A DNA stretch of 27,887 nucleotides from Nitrospirae bacterium CG2_30_53_67 (lineage in GTDB: Bacteria > CG2-30-53-67), in contig MNYV01000023.1 of the NCBI GenBank assembly GCA_001873285.1, positions 1 through 27,887 of the forward strand, written 5' to 3'. Below are positions 5,257-14,866 of this stretch, piece by piece. The position numbers and the translations under genes were made by a program. Each line of letters begins with the position of its first letter. Positions within the stretch are counted from its first letter, which is position 1. Under the pieces are notes generated by a model that had not been told where the DNA came from, did no database searches, and saw only the letters and a program-made list of their open reading frames with translations.

Positions 5257-7012
5257 GACCTTCCTCGGAGCCCCCGCAGACGCCGCACCGGTGACACGCC
5301 GAATCATCGGGACAGGCGGGGGTCAAACGCCCTGAAGCGGACCGTTGATACTCCCTGTACAGGTATTCCCGGCGGCAGCCCGGTTCCACAATATCCCATG
5401 GAAAGATCTCATCTTTCTCCCGCTCGCGAAAAGGCGAACCGGCCAGATCCGGACCCGCCTCTTTCAGGGCCTGGGCCCAGTTTCCGGACCTCCCGGCCAC
5501 GGAGATCAGCAAGGCGCCGGCCCGCCGGTCTCCCCGTGACAAAAGCCCCTGGATCACCGACCATTTGGGAAGGTCCTGTATGACCGTCATATTCCCCTTA
5601 CCGTTCAGCCGTTTTTTAATATAACCTATTTTTTTTGTCAATGCATCTTTTTTGTTCATGGGAAACCACTGGAAGGGCGTATGAGGCTTGGGGACGAAGC
5701 TGTTCAGGCTCACGGTGATCCCCCCGATCCGGCCCTGCTCCCTCCCCGCCTGCCTCTGAATTTCCTTGATTTTTAAAACAAGATCCACCAGGGCCTCGAT
5801 ATCCTCGTTCTCCTCGAAAGGGAGACCCACCATGAAATAAAGCTTGAGATTCAAAATCCGATACCCCAAGGCCATCCGGCAGGCGTTTAGGATATCCTGC
5901 TCGTCAATCCCCTTGTTCATGATCTCCCGCATGCGCCGGCTCCCGCCCTCCGGGGCCAAAGAGATGGTTTTATGCCCGCTTTCCGCCAGGGCGGACATGA
6001 GTTCAGGGATGAGGGAATCGGCCCGGAGGGAAGAGACGGAAATCCTCGCCCCGCAGGCACGGATCTCCCTGACCAGATCAGCCAGCCGGGGGTAATCCGA
6101 GACCGCAGCGCCCACCAGCCCGATCCTGTCGGTATAATAAAGTCCTTCACGAACCGATTTCATGACCCCATCAAGACTCCGGAACCTGGGCGGCCTGTAG
6201 ATATATCCGGCGGCGCAAAACCGGCAATGCCGGCCGCACCCCCGAGAGAGCTCGATCAGGAACATGTCGTTCAGTTCCGTATCCGGGGTCATCACCCTGG
6301 ATACGGCCGGAAGCCGGTCCAGATCCCCGGCCCAGCGCCGCTTGATTCTCGGCGGAAAATCCGGATCGTGTTCGATCTTTGCCACCCGCCCAAGGGAGTC
6401 ATAATGAAACGCATAGGCATGAGGAAAATAGACCCCCTCCAGCCCCAGGCATGCCTCAGAGAATCGTTTGAATCCGGCAGGGTCCCTGACCGGGTTCCCG
6501 GCGAGCGCATCCATGACCTCCAGGATCATCTCCTCGGCTTCGCCGATGAACATGACATCGGCGAAATCGGCAAGGGGCTCCGGATTGATGGAGAGTGCGA
6601 CACCGCCGATCCAGACCATGGGATCCCGCCCGTATTTTCTCCGGTTTCTTAAGGGATGGATCTTGTTTTTTTGAAGAATCTCGACCAGGTGGAGATAGTC
6701 CAGTTCAAAGGAGACGGAAAAAGCGAGGATATCAAATGTCCGAAGCCGGCGCCCGGACGGTATCGACCGGCAGAAATCTTCACGCCCTCCGGCCTTTTCC
6801 CTCTCCTCCCTGTCGGGCAGAAAGACCCGTTCACAGGTCACATCGTCCCTCTGGTTCAGGATATGATAGATGGTCTGAAACCCCAGATTGGACATCCCCA
6901 CGGAGTAGGTGTTCGGATAGACCAATGCCGCCCGGATCCCGCCTTTCACAGGCTTCCAGATCTCTCCATATTCGGAAGCGAAACGTTTCTTGATTTTTTC
7001 TTCAAAGCGCAT
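5249..7012 (-). CDS. B12-binding-type radical SAM protein of unknown function
   Basis: The 587-residue protein has an N-terminal domain (about 1-190) of the cobalamin-binding radical SAM type: VYPNTYSVGMSNLGFQTIYHILN, then DILAFSVSFELDYLHLVEIL, then WIGGVALSINPEPLADFADV and FIGEAEE. The radical SAM core follows, with IELSRGCGRHCRFCAAGY giving the CX3CX2C cluster ligands Cys259, Cys263 and Cys266, and later SLAPEGGSRRMREIMNKG and YFMVGLPFE. It resembles the TIGR03960-type family, but I have not verified which family it belongs to. The C-terminus holds four more cysteines (567, 573, 576, 579; C-X5-C-X2-C-X2-C) that could bind a second Fe-S cluster or zinc. The reaction and substrate are unknown. 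It sits 18 bases after ftsZ and overlaps pgeF, so it is co-expressed with division genes. Confidence 0.85.
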   Translation of the reverse strand: MRFEEKIKKRFASEYGEIWKPVKGGIRAALVYPNTYSVGMSNLGFQTIYHILNQRDDVTCERVFLPDREEREKAGGREDFCRSIPSGRRLRTFDILAFSVSFELDYLHLVEILQKNKIHPLRNRRKYGRDPMVWIGGVALSINPEPLADFADVMFIGEAEEMILEVMDALAGNPVRDPAGFKRFSEACLGLEGVYFPHAYAFHYDSLGRVAKIEHDPDFPPRIKRRWAGDLDRLPAVSRVMTPDTELNDMFLIELSRGCGRHCRFCAAGYIYRPPRFRSLDGVMKSVREGLYYTDRIGLVGAAVSDYPRLADLVREIRACGARISVSSLRADSLIPELMSALAESGHKTISLAPEGGSRRMREIMNKGIDEQDILNACRMALGYRILNLKLYFMVGLPFEENEDIEALVDLVLKIKEIQRQAGREQGRIGGITVSLNSFVPKPHTPFQWFPMNKKDALTKKIGYIKKRLNGKGNMTVIQDLPKWSVIQGLLSRGDRRAGALLISVAGRSGNWAQALKEAGPDLAGSPFREREKDEIFPWDIVEPGCRREYLYREYQRSASGRLTPACPDDSACHRCGVCGGSEEGHG

Positions 7013-7030
7013 GCTTCATGTCATACCCTT

Positions 7031-8179
7031 TCAGTCCAGCTGCCTTCTCAGGAAAGTAGGGATGTCCAGATCGTTTTCATCATAACGCCCCCGTGAGTCA
7101 TAACCGGTGCTCATTTTCCCCCGACGGATAAAGGTAGGCGTATCCATGGCCTTGCCGCCTGCATAGGTCTCGAAATTCACGGCCTTCTTGACCACCGCCG
7201 CCGGTTCCTCGGCCGCTGCCGGCTCTTCAAACCCCGTGGCGATGACCGTTACCTTCAGGGCGTCCCCCATACTTGGGTTGATGGCCGATCCGAAAATAAT
7301 ATTGGCGTCCTCATGCGCCTCTTCCTGGATGATGCTGGTCGCCTCATTGATCTCGTACAGGGCCATCTTTTCGGTCCCGGTGATATTGATCAGGACGCGG
7401 CGGGCGCCGCCCATGGATCCGTCTTCCAATAGAGGACTGGAGATGGCCTTATGAGCGGCCTCCACGGCCCGGCCTTCGCCGACGGCGATCCCGGTTCCCA
7501 TGACGGCTCGTCCCTTCCCGGTCATGATGGTCCTCACATCGGCAAAATCCACGTTGACCAGCCCGGGGAGGGTGATCAGGTCGGAGATCCCCTGCACCGC
7601 CTGGCAGAGGACGTCGTCGGCGATCTTGAAGGCGTCAAACAGGGCCGTCTGCTTGTCGATGATCCCGAGGAGCCTCTGATTGGGAATGACAATCACCGTA
7701 TCCACCGCGTCCTTGAGCTGCTGCAATCCCTGCTCCGCCTGTGCGGCCCTTTGCTTTCCTTCAAAGTTAAAGGGTTTGGTCACGACGCCCACGACCAGGG
7801 CCCCCGCCTCTTTGGCCATCCTTCCGATCACCGGGGCGGCGCCTGTCCCCGTCCCGCCTCCCATGCCGGCCGTAATGAAAATCATGTCCGATCCCTGAAT
7901 GCTTTCCTTGATCTGATCCTGGTCCTCCAGCGCGGCCTGCCGCCCGATCTCCGGATTGGCCCCTGCGCCGAGGCCCTTGGTTAACTTGCCTCCGATCTGC
8001 AGCTTCATCGGAGCCAGACTGGTGGCGAGGACCTGGGCATCCGTATTGACCGCGATGAAATCCACTCCCTCGAGCTGGGACTGGATCATGGTATTGACCG
8101 CGTTGTTCCCGCCGCCTCCTACACCTATAACCATGATCTTCGCCTGGCTCGGCACATCTCCTGCAAATTCAAAATTCAT
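7031..8179 (-). CDS. ftsZ: Cell division GTPase FtsZ
   Basis: FtsZ is the tubulin homologue that forms the Z-ring scaffold at mid-cell. The 382-residue product carries [13 protein letters not shown] (about 17-29), the tubulin signature [13 protein letters not shown] (about 103-115), PNQRLL, and the T7 loop region [12 protein letters not shown] (GTPase activation). A short variable linker follows. The last residues, [11 protein letters not shown] (372-382), are the C-terminal peptide that binds FtsA and other partners. A second copy-like motif DTPTFIRR lies at 346-353. The start is preceded by AAAGGGGG; two consecutive ATGs stand at 8182 and 8179, and I prefer the second for its 6-base spacing. 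It begins about 20 bases after ftsA ends. Confidence 0.98.
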   Translation of the reverse strand: MNFEFAGDVPSQAKIMVIGVGGGGNNAVNTMIQSQLEGVDFIAVNTDAQVLATSLAPMKLQIGGKLTKGLGAGANPEIGRQAALEDQDQIKESIQGSDMIFITAGMGGGTGTGAAPVIGRMAKEAGALVVGVVTKPFNFEGKQRAAQAEQGLQQLKDAVDTVIVIPNQRLLGIIDKQTALFDAFKIADDVLCQAVQGISDLITLPGLVNVDFADVRTIMTGKGRAVMGTGIAVGEGRAVEAAHKAISSPLLEDGSMGGARRVLINITGTEKMALYEINEATSIIQEEAHEDANIIFGSAINPSMGDALKVTVIATGFEEPAAAEEPAAVVKKAVNFETYAGGKAMDTPTFIRRGKMSTGYDSRGRYDENDLDIPTFLRRQLD

Positions 8180-8201
8180 CATATTCCCCCTTTCTATAAA
8201 T

Positions 8202-9434
8202 TTAGAAAAACTCACTGACCCACTTTTTTATTTTCATCCATGCTTTTTTGACTGCATGCTCTTCGGGCTGGGCCGACATGGAACTCCGGGAAAGGTTCTG
8301 GAATCCGTACTGTACCAGCCCCACGGCCGTGGCATACATGGGGCTGGAGACCACGTCCACCAGTCCGCCGATATTCATGGGGACCCCCAGCCTTGCGGGC
8401 AGGCCCATCACCTCTTCAGCAATCTCCACCATACCGTCCATGATGGAAGTCCCGCCGGTTAAGACAACACCCGATGTGATCATGTCTTCATACCCGGTCT
8501 TCACAATCTCCCTCTTGACCAGACTGAAAAGCTCCTCCACCCTCGGCTCGATGATCTCGCTTAAGATCTGCCTGGAAAGGACCCTGGGCGGCCGCCCCCC
8601 CACGCTCGGCACCTCGATGGTTTCGTCGTCCCGGACCATGGAGGTCTTGGCGCATCCGTACTTGATCTTGATCCGCTCCGCTTCGCTGATGGGCGTGCGG
8701 ATTCCCACGGAGATGTCGTTGGATATATTGTTCCCGCCGACGGTGATGATGGAGGTATGCCAGATGCTTCCATCCAAAAAAATGGCAAGGTCCGTGGTCC
8801 CGCCGCCCAGATCAAAGAGAGAGACACCCATCTCTCTCTCCTCGGGTGTCAGAACAGCAAGGCTCGATGCAAAAGATTCGAGGACGATGTCCTTGACCTC
8901 CAGACCAGCCCGGTTGCAGCTCTTGATGATGTTCTGTATGGATGTCACGGATGCGGTCACGATATGCACCTCCGCCTCCAGCCGGACGCCGGACATCCCG
9001 ATGGGATCCTTGATTCCATCCTGGTCGTCCACAATGAACTCCTGAGGAAAGACATGGATCACCTCCCGGTCCATGGGAATGGAGATGGCCTTGGCCGCGT
9101 CGATCACACGGTCCACATCCAATGAGTTGACCTCTTTTTCCTTGATGGCCACCACGCCCCGGCTGTTCAGGCTTTTGATGTGGGCGCCGGCAATCCCCGC
9201 ATAGACCGATGTAATCTCACACCCGGCCATCAGTTCCGCCTCTTCCACGGCTTTCTTGATGGTCTCCACGGTGCTGTCGATATTGACCACCACCCCTTTG
9301 CGAAGACCTTTCGAAGGAGAAGTCCCGATTCCGATCACATCGATCTTCCCGTCGGCATTCTTGCTCCCGACAATGACGCATATCTTAGTGGTCCCGAGAT
9401 CCAACCCAACGATCAACTGATCTTTCTTGGCCAA
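8202..9434 (-). CDS. ftsA: Cell division protein FtsA (actin-like Z-ring anchor)
   Basis: FtsA links FtsZ to the membrane and recruits later divisome proteins. The 410-residue product has the actin-family nucleotide motifs: [16 protein letters not shown] at the N-terminus (phosphate 1), [15 protein letters not shown] in the middle (phosphate 2) and [13 protein letters not shown] late (adenosine loop). The FtsA-specific 1C region lies between about residues 80 and 160 ([19 protein letters not shown]). The C-terminus ends in a short amphipathic helix, [15 protein letters not shown], the membrane anchor. The start is a TTG at 9434 with a strong AAGGAGAGG 3-8 bases before it; no ATG is close. A TTG start probably limits FtsA output relative to FtsZ, which uses ATG. 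ftsQ lies just upstream. Confidence 0.97.
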   Translation of the reverse strand: MAKKDQLIVGLDLGTTKICVIVGSKNADGKIDVIGIGTSPSKGLRKGVVVNIDSTVETIKKAVEEAELMAGCEITSVYAGIAGAHIKSLNSRGVVAIKEKEVNSLDVDRVIDAAKAISIPMDREVIHVFPQEFIVDDQDGIKDPIGMSGVRLEAEVHIVTASVTSIQNIIKSCNRAGLEVKDIVLESFASSLAVLTPEEREMGVSLFDLGGGTTDLAIFLDGSIWHTSIITVGGNNISNDISVGIRTPISEAERIKIKYGCAKTSMVRDDETIEVPSVGGRPPRVLSRQILSEIIEPRVEELFSLVKREIVKTGYEDMITSGVVLTGGTSIMDGMVEIAEEVMGLPARLGVPMNIGGLVDVVSSPMYATAVGLVQYGFQNLSRSSMSAQPEEHAVKKAWMKIKKWVSEFF

Positions 9435-9457
9435 TGTCCTCTCCTTAAAAATCGTTC

Positions 9458-9475
9458 AAACCGTTCAAACGGTTT
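9458..9475. repeat. 8-bp inverted repeat between ftsQ and ftsA
   Basis: AAACCGTT (9458-9465) and AACGGTTT (9468-9475) pair exactly around two bases, and overlap the ftsQ stop codon. In the mRNA the hairpin is followed by GAACGA and five U residues, then the ftsA ribosome-binding site. It could modulate the supply of ftsA message or be a weak attenuator; no proof from sequence. Confidence 0.4.
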
Positions 9476-10301
9476 AAGCCGTCTTTCCTGTCCCGACCAC
9501 CACCTGATCCTCAAAGCGCAGATCAATACGACGGACCGCCCAGTTTCTTCTCGCCAAATCGGCGCTCACCCTTTTCAGGAGAACCAACTTGTGCAGATAA
9601 TCTCCGGAGCCGCAGAGAATATCAAACCCTCCATCCGCCGGATGCAGGACCGCCCCCCGATTCTTCGACATCTCGATTTCCCGTATCTCAGAGAGCTCAG
9701 GATACCCGAAGCTCTTCAGGGTCTCCACAAGAGATAAGGCCTGAGACAGCTCCTCCTTCCAGAACCCGTCCTTGTCTTGACGAAGCCCTGAAATGACCGG
9801 CAGGATTTTGCCGGTCTTCTTTCCCGCGGATTCCAGGATCATACCTTCTTTATCGATCAGATATTCACGGCCCTCCATCCTCAGAACGGCGTATGGGATT
9901 CGCTCTTCGATCCGGATATAAACCCGGTCCGGAAGCTCTCTCCTGAGATCGGCATCCCTGACATAAGGCTCCTTGAGAAGTTCTTCCCGGACCGAGATGA
10001 GGTCCAGCATAAAAATATTCCTGGTGAGCCGATCCTCATACTTGCGAAGATCCTGTTCCTTGAGATGGGTATTCCCTTCCAGGATGATATGTTTCACGAG
10101 AAACCGATGAGAAGTCATCACGATACGCCCGCACAGGCCTGCGCCCCAGACCGAAAGGACGATCATAAACACGGAGCCCACTCTGCGGATCACACGCCCC
10201 AGGGCGTGCTGCATCTGCTCCTTGCGAAAAACCTTCCTGCGTATATTGCGCAGGAGCACTCCCTTTTCATTTCGGATCCCGTTTTTTTTCAAGTCTTTCA
10301 T
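9474..10301 (-). CDS. ftsQ: Cell division protein FtsQ (POTRA domain)
   Basis: FtsQ is a bitopic inner-membrane protein that, with FtsL and FtsB, links early and late divisome parts. The 275-residue product has a basic cytoplasmic N-terminus (RRKVFRKEQ and similar), one membrane span at about residues 40-60 (VGSVFMIVLSVWGAGLCG), then a POTRA domain from about 68 (FLVKHIILEGNTHLKEQDLRKY) through DRVYIRIEERIPYAVLRMEG, and an FtsQ-type beta domain (EYLIDKEGMIL, LPVISGL, then a segment ending RIDLRFEDQVVV). Length is normal. It is 60 bases after ddl and 39 before ftsA, the classical ddl-ftsQ-ftsA order. Confidence 0.93.
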   Translation of the reverse strand: MKDLKKNGIRNEKGVLLRNIRRKVFRKEQMQHALGRVIRRVGSVFMIVLSVWGAGLCGRIVMTSHRFLVKHIILEGNTHLKEQDLRKYEDRLTRNIFMLDLISVREELLKEPYVRDADLRRELPDRVYIRIEERIPYAVLRMEGREYLIDKEGMILESAGKKTGKILPVISGLRQDKDGFWKEELSQALSLVETLKSFGYPELSEIREIEMSKNRGAVLHPADGGFDILCGSGDYLHKLVLLKRVSADLARRNWAVRRIDLRFEDQVVVGTGKTA

Positions 10302-10344
10302 GGTCTCTTCGCCATTAGGGGTTCATTAAATTTTCCTACGCAAA

Positions 10345-10364
10345 TCGAAAACAGGACCACTTAG
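10345..10364 (-). repeat. Short 3'-end motif after ddl
   Basis: On the minus strand CTAAGTGGTCCTGTTTTCG runs straight from the ddl stop codon. Nearly the same word follows the STAS gene stop (24887-24868) and forms the outer end of the inverted-repeat element after murG (13752-13732). All three read in the same orientation relative to the gene before them. It is probably the end of a repeat family; a function in RNA stability is speculative. Confidence 0.5.
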
Positions 10365-11287
10365 CCCCTTACCGCCGCCGTCAGGATACGCTCGACCAGA
10401 TCATCAAAAGAGATCCCCGCCTCTCTTGCCGCCTTGGGCAGAAGGCTCGTCTCCGTCATCCCGGGGATGGTGTTCACTTCAAGAACATAAGGATCATCCC
10501 CATCGGCAAGCATGAAATCCACGCGGCTCGCCCCGTTGCAGCCGAGCGCCCGATGTGCGGACAAGGCAAGCTCCTGCACCCTCTTTGAGACCCTCCTTAA
10601 GAGGGGCGCAGGGACCCGATACTCGGTCCGTCCGGGTGTATACTTGGACTTAAAATCGTAAAAACCGCTCATCGGCCGGATCTCCACCACCGGCAGGGGA
10701 AGGTCGTTCAGAATCCCGACGGTCAGCTCTCTCCCTTGGATGAATTTTTCAATCAGAACTTTGGGGCCGAACCTCCGGGCAATACGTATGGCCTTTTCGA
10801 GATCCTTTTTGACGCTGACCCGGCTCACCCCGATGGTTGACCCTTCGGTTGCGGGTTTCACGATCACAGGAAGAGCGATCCTTTTGCCGGTGGTCCTGCC
10901 GTGTTCATTCACGGAAAAGTCCGGCGTGGGTATCGCATGATAGATCAGAAGTTTCTTGGTCACGATCTTGTCCATGGCCGCGGCGCTGGCCAGCACTCCG
11001 GATCCTGTATAAGGGATCCCCATAAATTCCAAGAGCCCCTGCACGGTCCCGTCTTCTCCAGGAGTTCCATGGAGGCAGATGAAGGCGGCATCCACCTTTC
11101 GCCTTTGCAGAATCAGGCCGAGGTCGGGGGCCGGGTCGATGCAGACCGCATCATACCCCTTGCGCTTCAGGGCTTCGAAGACCGCCTTGCCGCTTCTCAG
11201 AGAAATCTCCCTTTCCGACGAGAGGCCTCCCATCAGGACCCCGATCTTCATGCCTTTCAGCAGGCGCCCGTATGACGAACTTTTCAC
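10361..11287 (-). CDS. ddl: D-alanine--D-alanine ligase
   Basis: Ddl joins two D-Ala with ATP to give the dipeptide that MurF adds to the peptidoglycan precursor. The 308-residue product has the ATP-grasp ligase landmarks: KIGVLMGGLSSEREISLRSG at the N-terminus, FICLHGTPGEDGTVQGLLE, IPYTGSGVLASAAAMDK, LPVIVKPATEGSTIGVSRV (ATP binding), EKFIQGRELTVGIL, and the C-terminal VDFMLADGDDPYVLEVNTIPGMTETSLLPKAA (metal and substrate loop). I give the GTG at 11287, which has GAGAGGA 7 bases upstream. An ATG at 11251 with GAAAGG would start right at MKIGVLMGG and is equally possible. Placed between murB and ftsQ as usual. Confidence 0.96.
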   Translation of the reverse strand: MKSSSYGRLLKGMKIGVLMGGLSSEREISLRSGKAVFEALKRKGYDAVCIDPAPDLGLILQRRKVDAAFICLHGTPGEDGTVQGLLEFMGIPYTGSGVLASAAAMDKIVTKKLLIYHAIPTPDFSVNEHGRTTGKRIALPVIVKPATEGSTIGVSRVSVKKDLEKAIRIARRFGPKVLIEKFIQGRELTVGILNDLPLPVVEIRPMSGFYDFKSKYTPGRTEYRVPAPLLRRVSKRVQELALSAHRALGCNGASRVDFMLADGDDPYVLEVNTIPGMTETSLLPKAAREAGISFDDLVERILTAAVRG

Positions 11288-11313
11288 GCTCTATTCCTCT
11301 CATGCGTACCGGG

Positions 11314-12180
11314 TTAGACCGGCTCGCCCAGAACCTGGATCTCCAGCTCCAGTCTGACCCCGAACCTCCGCTCCACCTTTTCCCTGACCTTGCGGATCAG
11401 GGCAAGCACATCCGATGCCGAGGCCCTTCCCCGGTTGATGATGTAGTTGGCATGCAGCTCGGAGACTTCGGCATCTCCGACCCGTTCTCCCTTCATTCCC
11501 GCCGCCTCGATCAACCGACCGGCAAAGTCCCCCGGAGGATTCTTGAAAATGGACCCGGCGGAGGGAAACTCAACAGGCTGTTCCTTGCGCCGGCCATTCA
11601 TTCTCTCCCTGATCTTCTGTTCGATCTCATTAGGGTCCATGGGTTTGAGTTCAAGCCCTGCCCCGGCGATCCAGACGTCGGGAGGAAGCTCCATCCAACG
11701 ATAACCGAAGACCAGGTCCGATCTCTCCCTTTTTTTGAGTCTCCCCGACCGGTCAAGGAGGGTCACGGCAATCAACCGGTCGGCGATACTCCCTTCACGG
11801 GTTCCGGCATTCATCCTGACTGCGCCTCCCACGCTCCCCGGGATCCCGGTTAGGCATTCCAGACCGCCGAGGCCCCTTCGGGCAAGCTTCCGGAGGAGTC
11901 CCTGGAGCAGGACTCCGGCGCCCACCCAAACTCTGTTCTCTTTCACCCGGATCCAATCCAATCCGCCGGTATGGACCACGGTCCCTCGGACTCCCCGGTC
12001 CGATACAAGAAGGTTGCTCCCTGCGCCCATTAGGGTGATCTTCTCTCCCCGATGGGACTCCTTAAGAAGCGTCTTAAGGTCACTGATCCCCAACGGGACC
12101 ACAAAGCGATCGGCAGGTCCTCCGACCCTGAAGGTGGTATGCCGGGACATGGGTTCATCATAAAGGATCGGCACTTTCAC
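11314..12180 (-). CDS. murB: UDP-N-acetylenolpyruvoylglucosamine reductase
   Basis: MurB reduces UDP-GlcNAc-enolpyruvate to UDP-MurNAc with NADPH and FAD. The 288-residue product shows [16 protein letters not shown] at the start (FAD domain), [38 protein letters not shown], and [26 protein letters not shown], which holds the catalytic Ser of the S-x-G-S-x-F motif. [20 protein letters not shown] is the C-terminal family block. The MNAG sequence and length indicate the shorter type II MurB. The start is a GTG at 12180 overlapping the murC stop (GTGA), so it depends on coupling. Confidence 0.96.
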   Translation of the reverse strand: MKVPILYDEPMSRHTTFRVGGPADRFVVPLGISDLKTLLKESHRGEKITLMGAGSNLLVSDRGVRGTVVHTGGLDWIRVKENRVWVGAGVLLQGLLRKLARRGLGGLECLTGIPGSVGGAVRMNAGTREGSIADRLIAVTLLDRSGRLKKRERSDLVFGYRWMELPPDVWIAGAGLELKPMDPNEIEQKIRERMNGRRKEQPVEFPSAGSIFKNPPGDFAGRLIEAAGMKGERVGDAEVSELHANYIINRGRASASDVLALIRKVREKVERRFGVRLELEIQVLGEPV

Positions 12181-13550
12181 TTTTTTTTCAGCCTTCGCAG
12201 CAGTTCTTCTCCGACCTTGTAGATGTCTCCGGCGCCCATGGTCAGGACCAGATCCCCTGGTTTAAGGATGCCTTCGAGGTGATCCACAATCTTCTTCATA
12301 TCCTGGATATAGGTCACATCCCTGTGACCGTGCTCTTTCATCCCCCGGTAGATGTTCTCTGCGGAGACCCCTAAAATCGGGGCCTCGCCGGCCGGGTAGA
12401 TATCGGTCAGGACCACTATGTCCGACTGGTTAAAACAGGTCACAAACCGGTGAAGCAGGGCCCTCGTCCTGGTATATCGGTGCGGCTGAAAAACCGTCAC
12501 AATCCGCCCGGCCTGAACCTCCTTGGCCGCAGCGAGCGTGGCCTCGATCTCGGTCGGGTGGTGGCCGTAATCATCCACCACCATGACTCCACCCGCCTCG
12601 CCCAGCAGAGTGAACCTGCGATGGACTCCGGAATACTCATCCAGCCCTTCCCGGATCACCTGGGGTGAAAGCCCCAGTTCCAGTCCGACGGCAATGGCTG
12701 CCAGGGCATTCAGGATGTTGTGCACACCGTGGGCATGAAGACGGAAATGCCCCAGACTCTTCCCCTTATGGTTGACCTTGAATTCACTCCCGAAGACCTC
12801 CTGCCGGAACTCCTCGGCCTGGAGATCCGCCTGTGCCGAAGTCCCGTAGGAGAGAAACCTCTTTTTGACGCCCGGAATCAGGCCCTGAACGTGGGGATTA
12901 TCCAGACAGAGCACGGCCAGGCCGTAAAAAGGGACCCGGTTTACGAATTCGAGAAAGGTCTTCTTGATCTTTTCCAGATCCCCATAAAAATCCAGATGCT
13001 CCTCATCGATGTTGGTGACCACGGCGATGGTGGGGGAGAGCTTCAGAAAGGAACCATCGGACTCGTCCGCCTCGGCCACGAGAAAATCGCTCTGACCAAG
13101 ACGCGCATTGCTCCCGATACTGTTCAGACGCCCCCCGATCACGACCGTGGGATCGATGCCTCCGTGTCCGAGTACCGTGGCAATCATGGACGTGGTGGTG
13201 GTCTTGCCGTGGGCGCCGGCCACGGCAATGCCGTATTTCATCCGCATGAGTTCGGCCAGCATTTCAGCCCTCGGAATCACCGGAATGAGCTGAGCCTCGG
13301 CTGAACGGACCTCCGGGTTTTCCCTGGAAACGGCGGACGAGATCACCACCACGTCCACATCGGCGACGTTCTCCTCGGCGTGTCCGATAGTGATCCGGGC
13401 GCCCATCTTCTTCAAGCGGTCGGTCACGGGCGAGGATTTGAGATCCGATCCGCTGACCTGATGCCCCATATTGATCAGGACCTCGGCAATCCCGTTCATC
13501 CCGGATCCGCCGATCCCCACGAAATGAATCTTCTGTACTTTTTTATACAT
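12177..13550 (-). CDS. murC: UDP-N-acetylmuramate--L-alanine ligase
   Basis: MurC adds L-Ala to UDP-MurNAc with ATP, the first amino acid of the stem peptide. The 457-residue product begins with a Rossmann-like UDP-binding domain ([17 protein letters not shown], residues 9-25). The Mur-ligase P-loop GAHGKTTTT follows at 112-120, then [61 protein letters not shown] and [13 protein letters not shown], all MurC-specific blocks. Length is typical. The ATG is preceded by GAGG at 5-8 bases. It follows murG across a 218-base gap that holds the inverted-repeat element. Confidence 0.98.
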   Translation of the reverse strand: MYKKVQKIHFVGIGGSGMNGIAEVLINMGHQVSGSDLKSSPVTDRLKKMGARITIGHAEENVADVDVVVISSAVSRENPEVRSAEAQLIPVIPRAEMLAELMRMKYGIAVAGAHGKTTTTSMIATVLGHGGIDPTVVIGGRLNSIGSNARLGQSDFLVAEADESDGSFLKLSPTIAVVTNIDEEHLDFYGDLEKIKKTFLEFVNRVPFYGLAVLCLDNPHVQGLIPGVKKRFLSYGTSAQADLQAEEFRQEVFGSEFKVNHKGKSLGHFRLHAHGVHNILNALAAIAVGLELGLSPQVIREGLDEYSGVHRRFTLLGEAGGVMVVDDYGHHPTEIEATLAAAKEVQAGRIVTVFQPHRYTRTRALLHRFVTCFNQSDIVVLTDIYPAGEAPILGVSAENIYRGMKEHGHRDVTYIQDMKKIVDHLEGILKPGDLVLTMGAGDIYKVGEELLRRLKKK

Positions 13551-13577
13551 GATATCCTCAATCCGGCAGCCAACCTG

Positions 13578-13752
13578 GACTTAGTGGTCCTGTTCGTAAA
13601 TATGGTGACGTACCGAGAGGGTCGTAGGGCGGTCTCATCTCCGCGCGCAACTGAGGTGTACCCCTCTGTTACGCCGCAAGAAGCGGAACTTTGATCCGAC
13701 CGCCCTACGGCACTCGAATGCCACCGTATTTACGAATAGGGCCACTTAGGAT
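13578..13752. mobile_element. Inverted-repeat element (MITE-like) between murG and murC
   Basis: Two arms of about 55 bases are imperfect inverted copies: 13578-13633 (containing CTTAGTGGTCCTGTTCGTAAATA... and ending CGTAGGGCGGTC) and 13698-13752 (its mirror, ending ATTTACGAATAGGGCCACTTAGG). The central 64 bases (13634-13697) hold no gene. Total length about 175 bases. Short size, terminal inverted repeats and lack of a coding gene fit a miniature non-autonomous transposable element or a large RNA hairpin. A target-site duplication is not obvious. It lies wholly outside the flanking murC start region and murG stop. Confidence 0.7.
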
Positions 13753-13768
13753 CCTGACAAGCCGCCCA

Positions 13769-14866
13769 TCAAGAGGCGTTGATGAGCCGCTCCAGATCTT
13801 CGACCACGGCCTTTGCCGCATGCGGCCGAGCATGAGCAAGCGCCGCCTCCCTCATCCCTCCGAGACGGACAGGGTCCGCCAGCAGGGCCCGGATGCGCTC
13901 CCCCAGCTTTTTCGAAGTGAGATCCTCCTGCAAAAAAACCTCGGCTGCGCCGGCGCCGGCCATCACGTCGGCATTGCGCTTTTGGTGCTCGTCCGTTGCA
14001 TAGGGAAAAGGGATCAGCAGCGAAGGGACTCCGGATACGCAGAGTTCCGACAGGGCCACGGCCCCGGCCCTGGATACGGCAAGATCCGCCGCAGCATACG
14101 CCAGGGCGATCTCATGCACATAAGGGCGCACGGAGGCCCGGACCCCTGAGACTTCATAGGCCTTTAAAACCTCCTGATAATCCGCCTCGCCGGTCTGGTG
14201 GAGAAACTGAACCGGGATCCCGGCCCAGTCCGAGGTTTTGACCATATCCGATACCATGAGATTGATCGCGTGCGCCCCCAGGCTTCCTCCCAGGACGAGG
14301 ATCGTTCTCTGATCCGGATCCAGACCGAAATGCCTGACGGCCTCTTCCCGATTCCCTGATCCAAGACCCTCCCGGATGGGATTCCCGGTCTCTGAGATCT
14401 TCTCTTTGGGGAAATAGACATGGGATTCCGGATAGGCCGTATAGATTCGGTCCACCAGTTTTCCGAGTATCCGGTTGGTGATCCCCGGGATGCTGTTCTG
14501 CTCCTGAAGGGCGGTCCTGCGTCTCGAGAGAAAAGCGGCCAGAACCAGGGGCCCGGAGGCATAACCGCCGACGCCAACCACGGCATCCGGCTGAAAGGAT
14601 CGGAGGATAGAAAACGATTCCATCAGGGCCCGCGGCAGGGAGAGCAGGGCCCGCGCCTGTTCCATCCTCTTCTTCCCCTTCAAACCTCTCACCCGGATGG
14701 TTTTCAATTCCAGTCCTTCCCTATAAAGGATGCGCGATTCTATTCCTTCAGGGGTCCCCACGAAGAGGACCTTGGATGCCGGGTCCCTCTTCAGGATCTC
14801 CCGGGCCATGGCAATCGCCGGGTAGAGGTGCCCTCCTGTCCCTCCACCGGCAAAGATCACCTTCAT
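13769..14866 (-). CDS. murG: UDP-GlcNAc transferase MurG (lipid II synthesis)
   Basis: MurG transfers GlcNAc from UDP-GlcNAc to lipid I, giving lipid II on the inner face of the membrane. The 365-residue product starts MKVIFAGGGTGGHLYPA, with the conserved glycine loop GGTGGH at 8-13. It continues with VGVGGYASGPLVLAA, LQEQNSIPGITNRIL and ETGNPIRE, then LVLGGSLGAHAIN (second Rossmann domain). The donor-binding region AVSRAGAVALSELCVSGVPSLLIPFPYATDEHQ follows, with the conserved E and H..Q. The frame stays open for about 147 codons upstream, but that part is antisense-free shadow of ftsW; the ATG at 14866, overlapping the ftsW stop as ATGA, is clearly the start. Confidence 0.98.
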   Translation of the reverse strand: MKVIFAGGGTGGHLYPAIAMAREILKRDPASKVLFVGTPEGIESRILYREGLELKTIRVRGLKGKKRMEQARALLSLPRALMESFSILRSFQPDAVVGVGGYASGPLVLAAFLSRRRTALQEQNSIPGITNRILGKLVDRIYTAYPESHVYFPKEKISETGNPIREGLGSGNREEAVRHFGLDPDQRTILVLGGSLGAHAINLMVSDMVKTSDWAGIPVQFLHQTGEADYQEVLKAYEVSGVRASVRPYVHEIALAYAAADLAVSRAGAVALSELCVSGVPSLLIPFPYATDEHQKRNADVMAGAGAAEVFLQEDLTSKKLGERIRALLADPVRLGGMREAALAHARPHAAKAVVEDLERLINAS

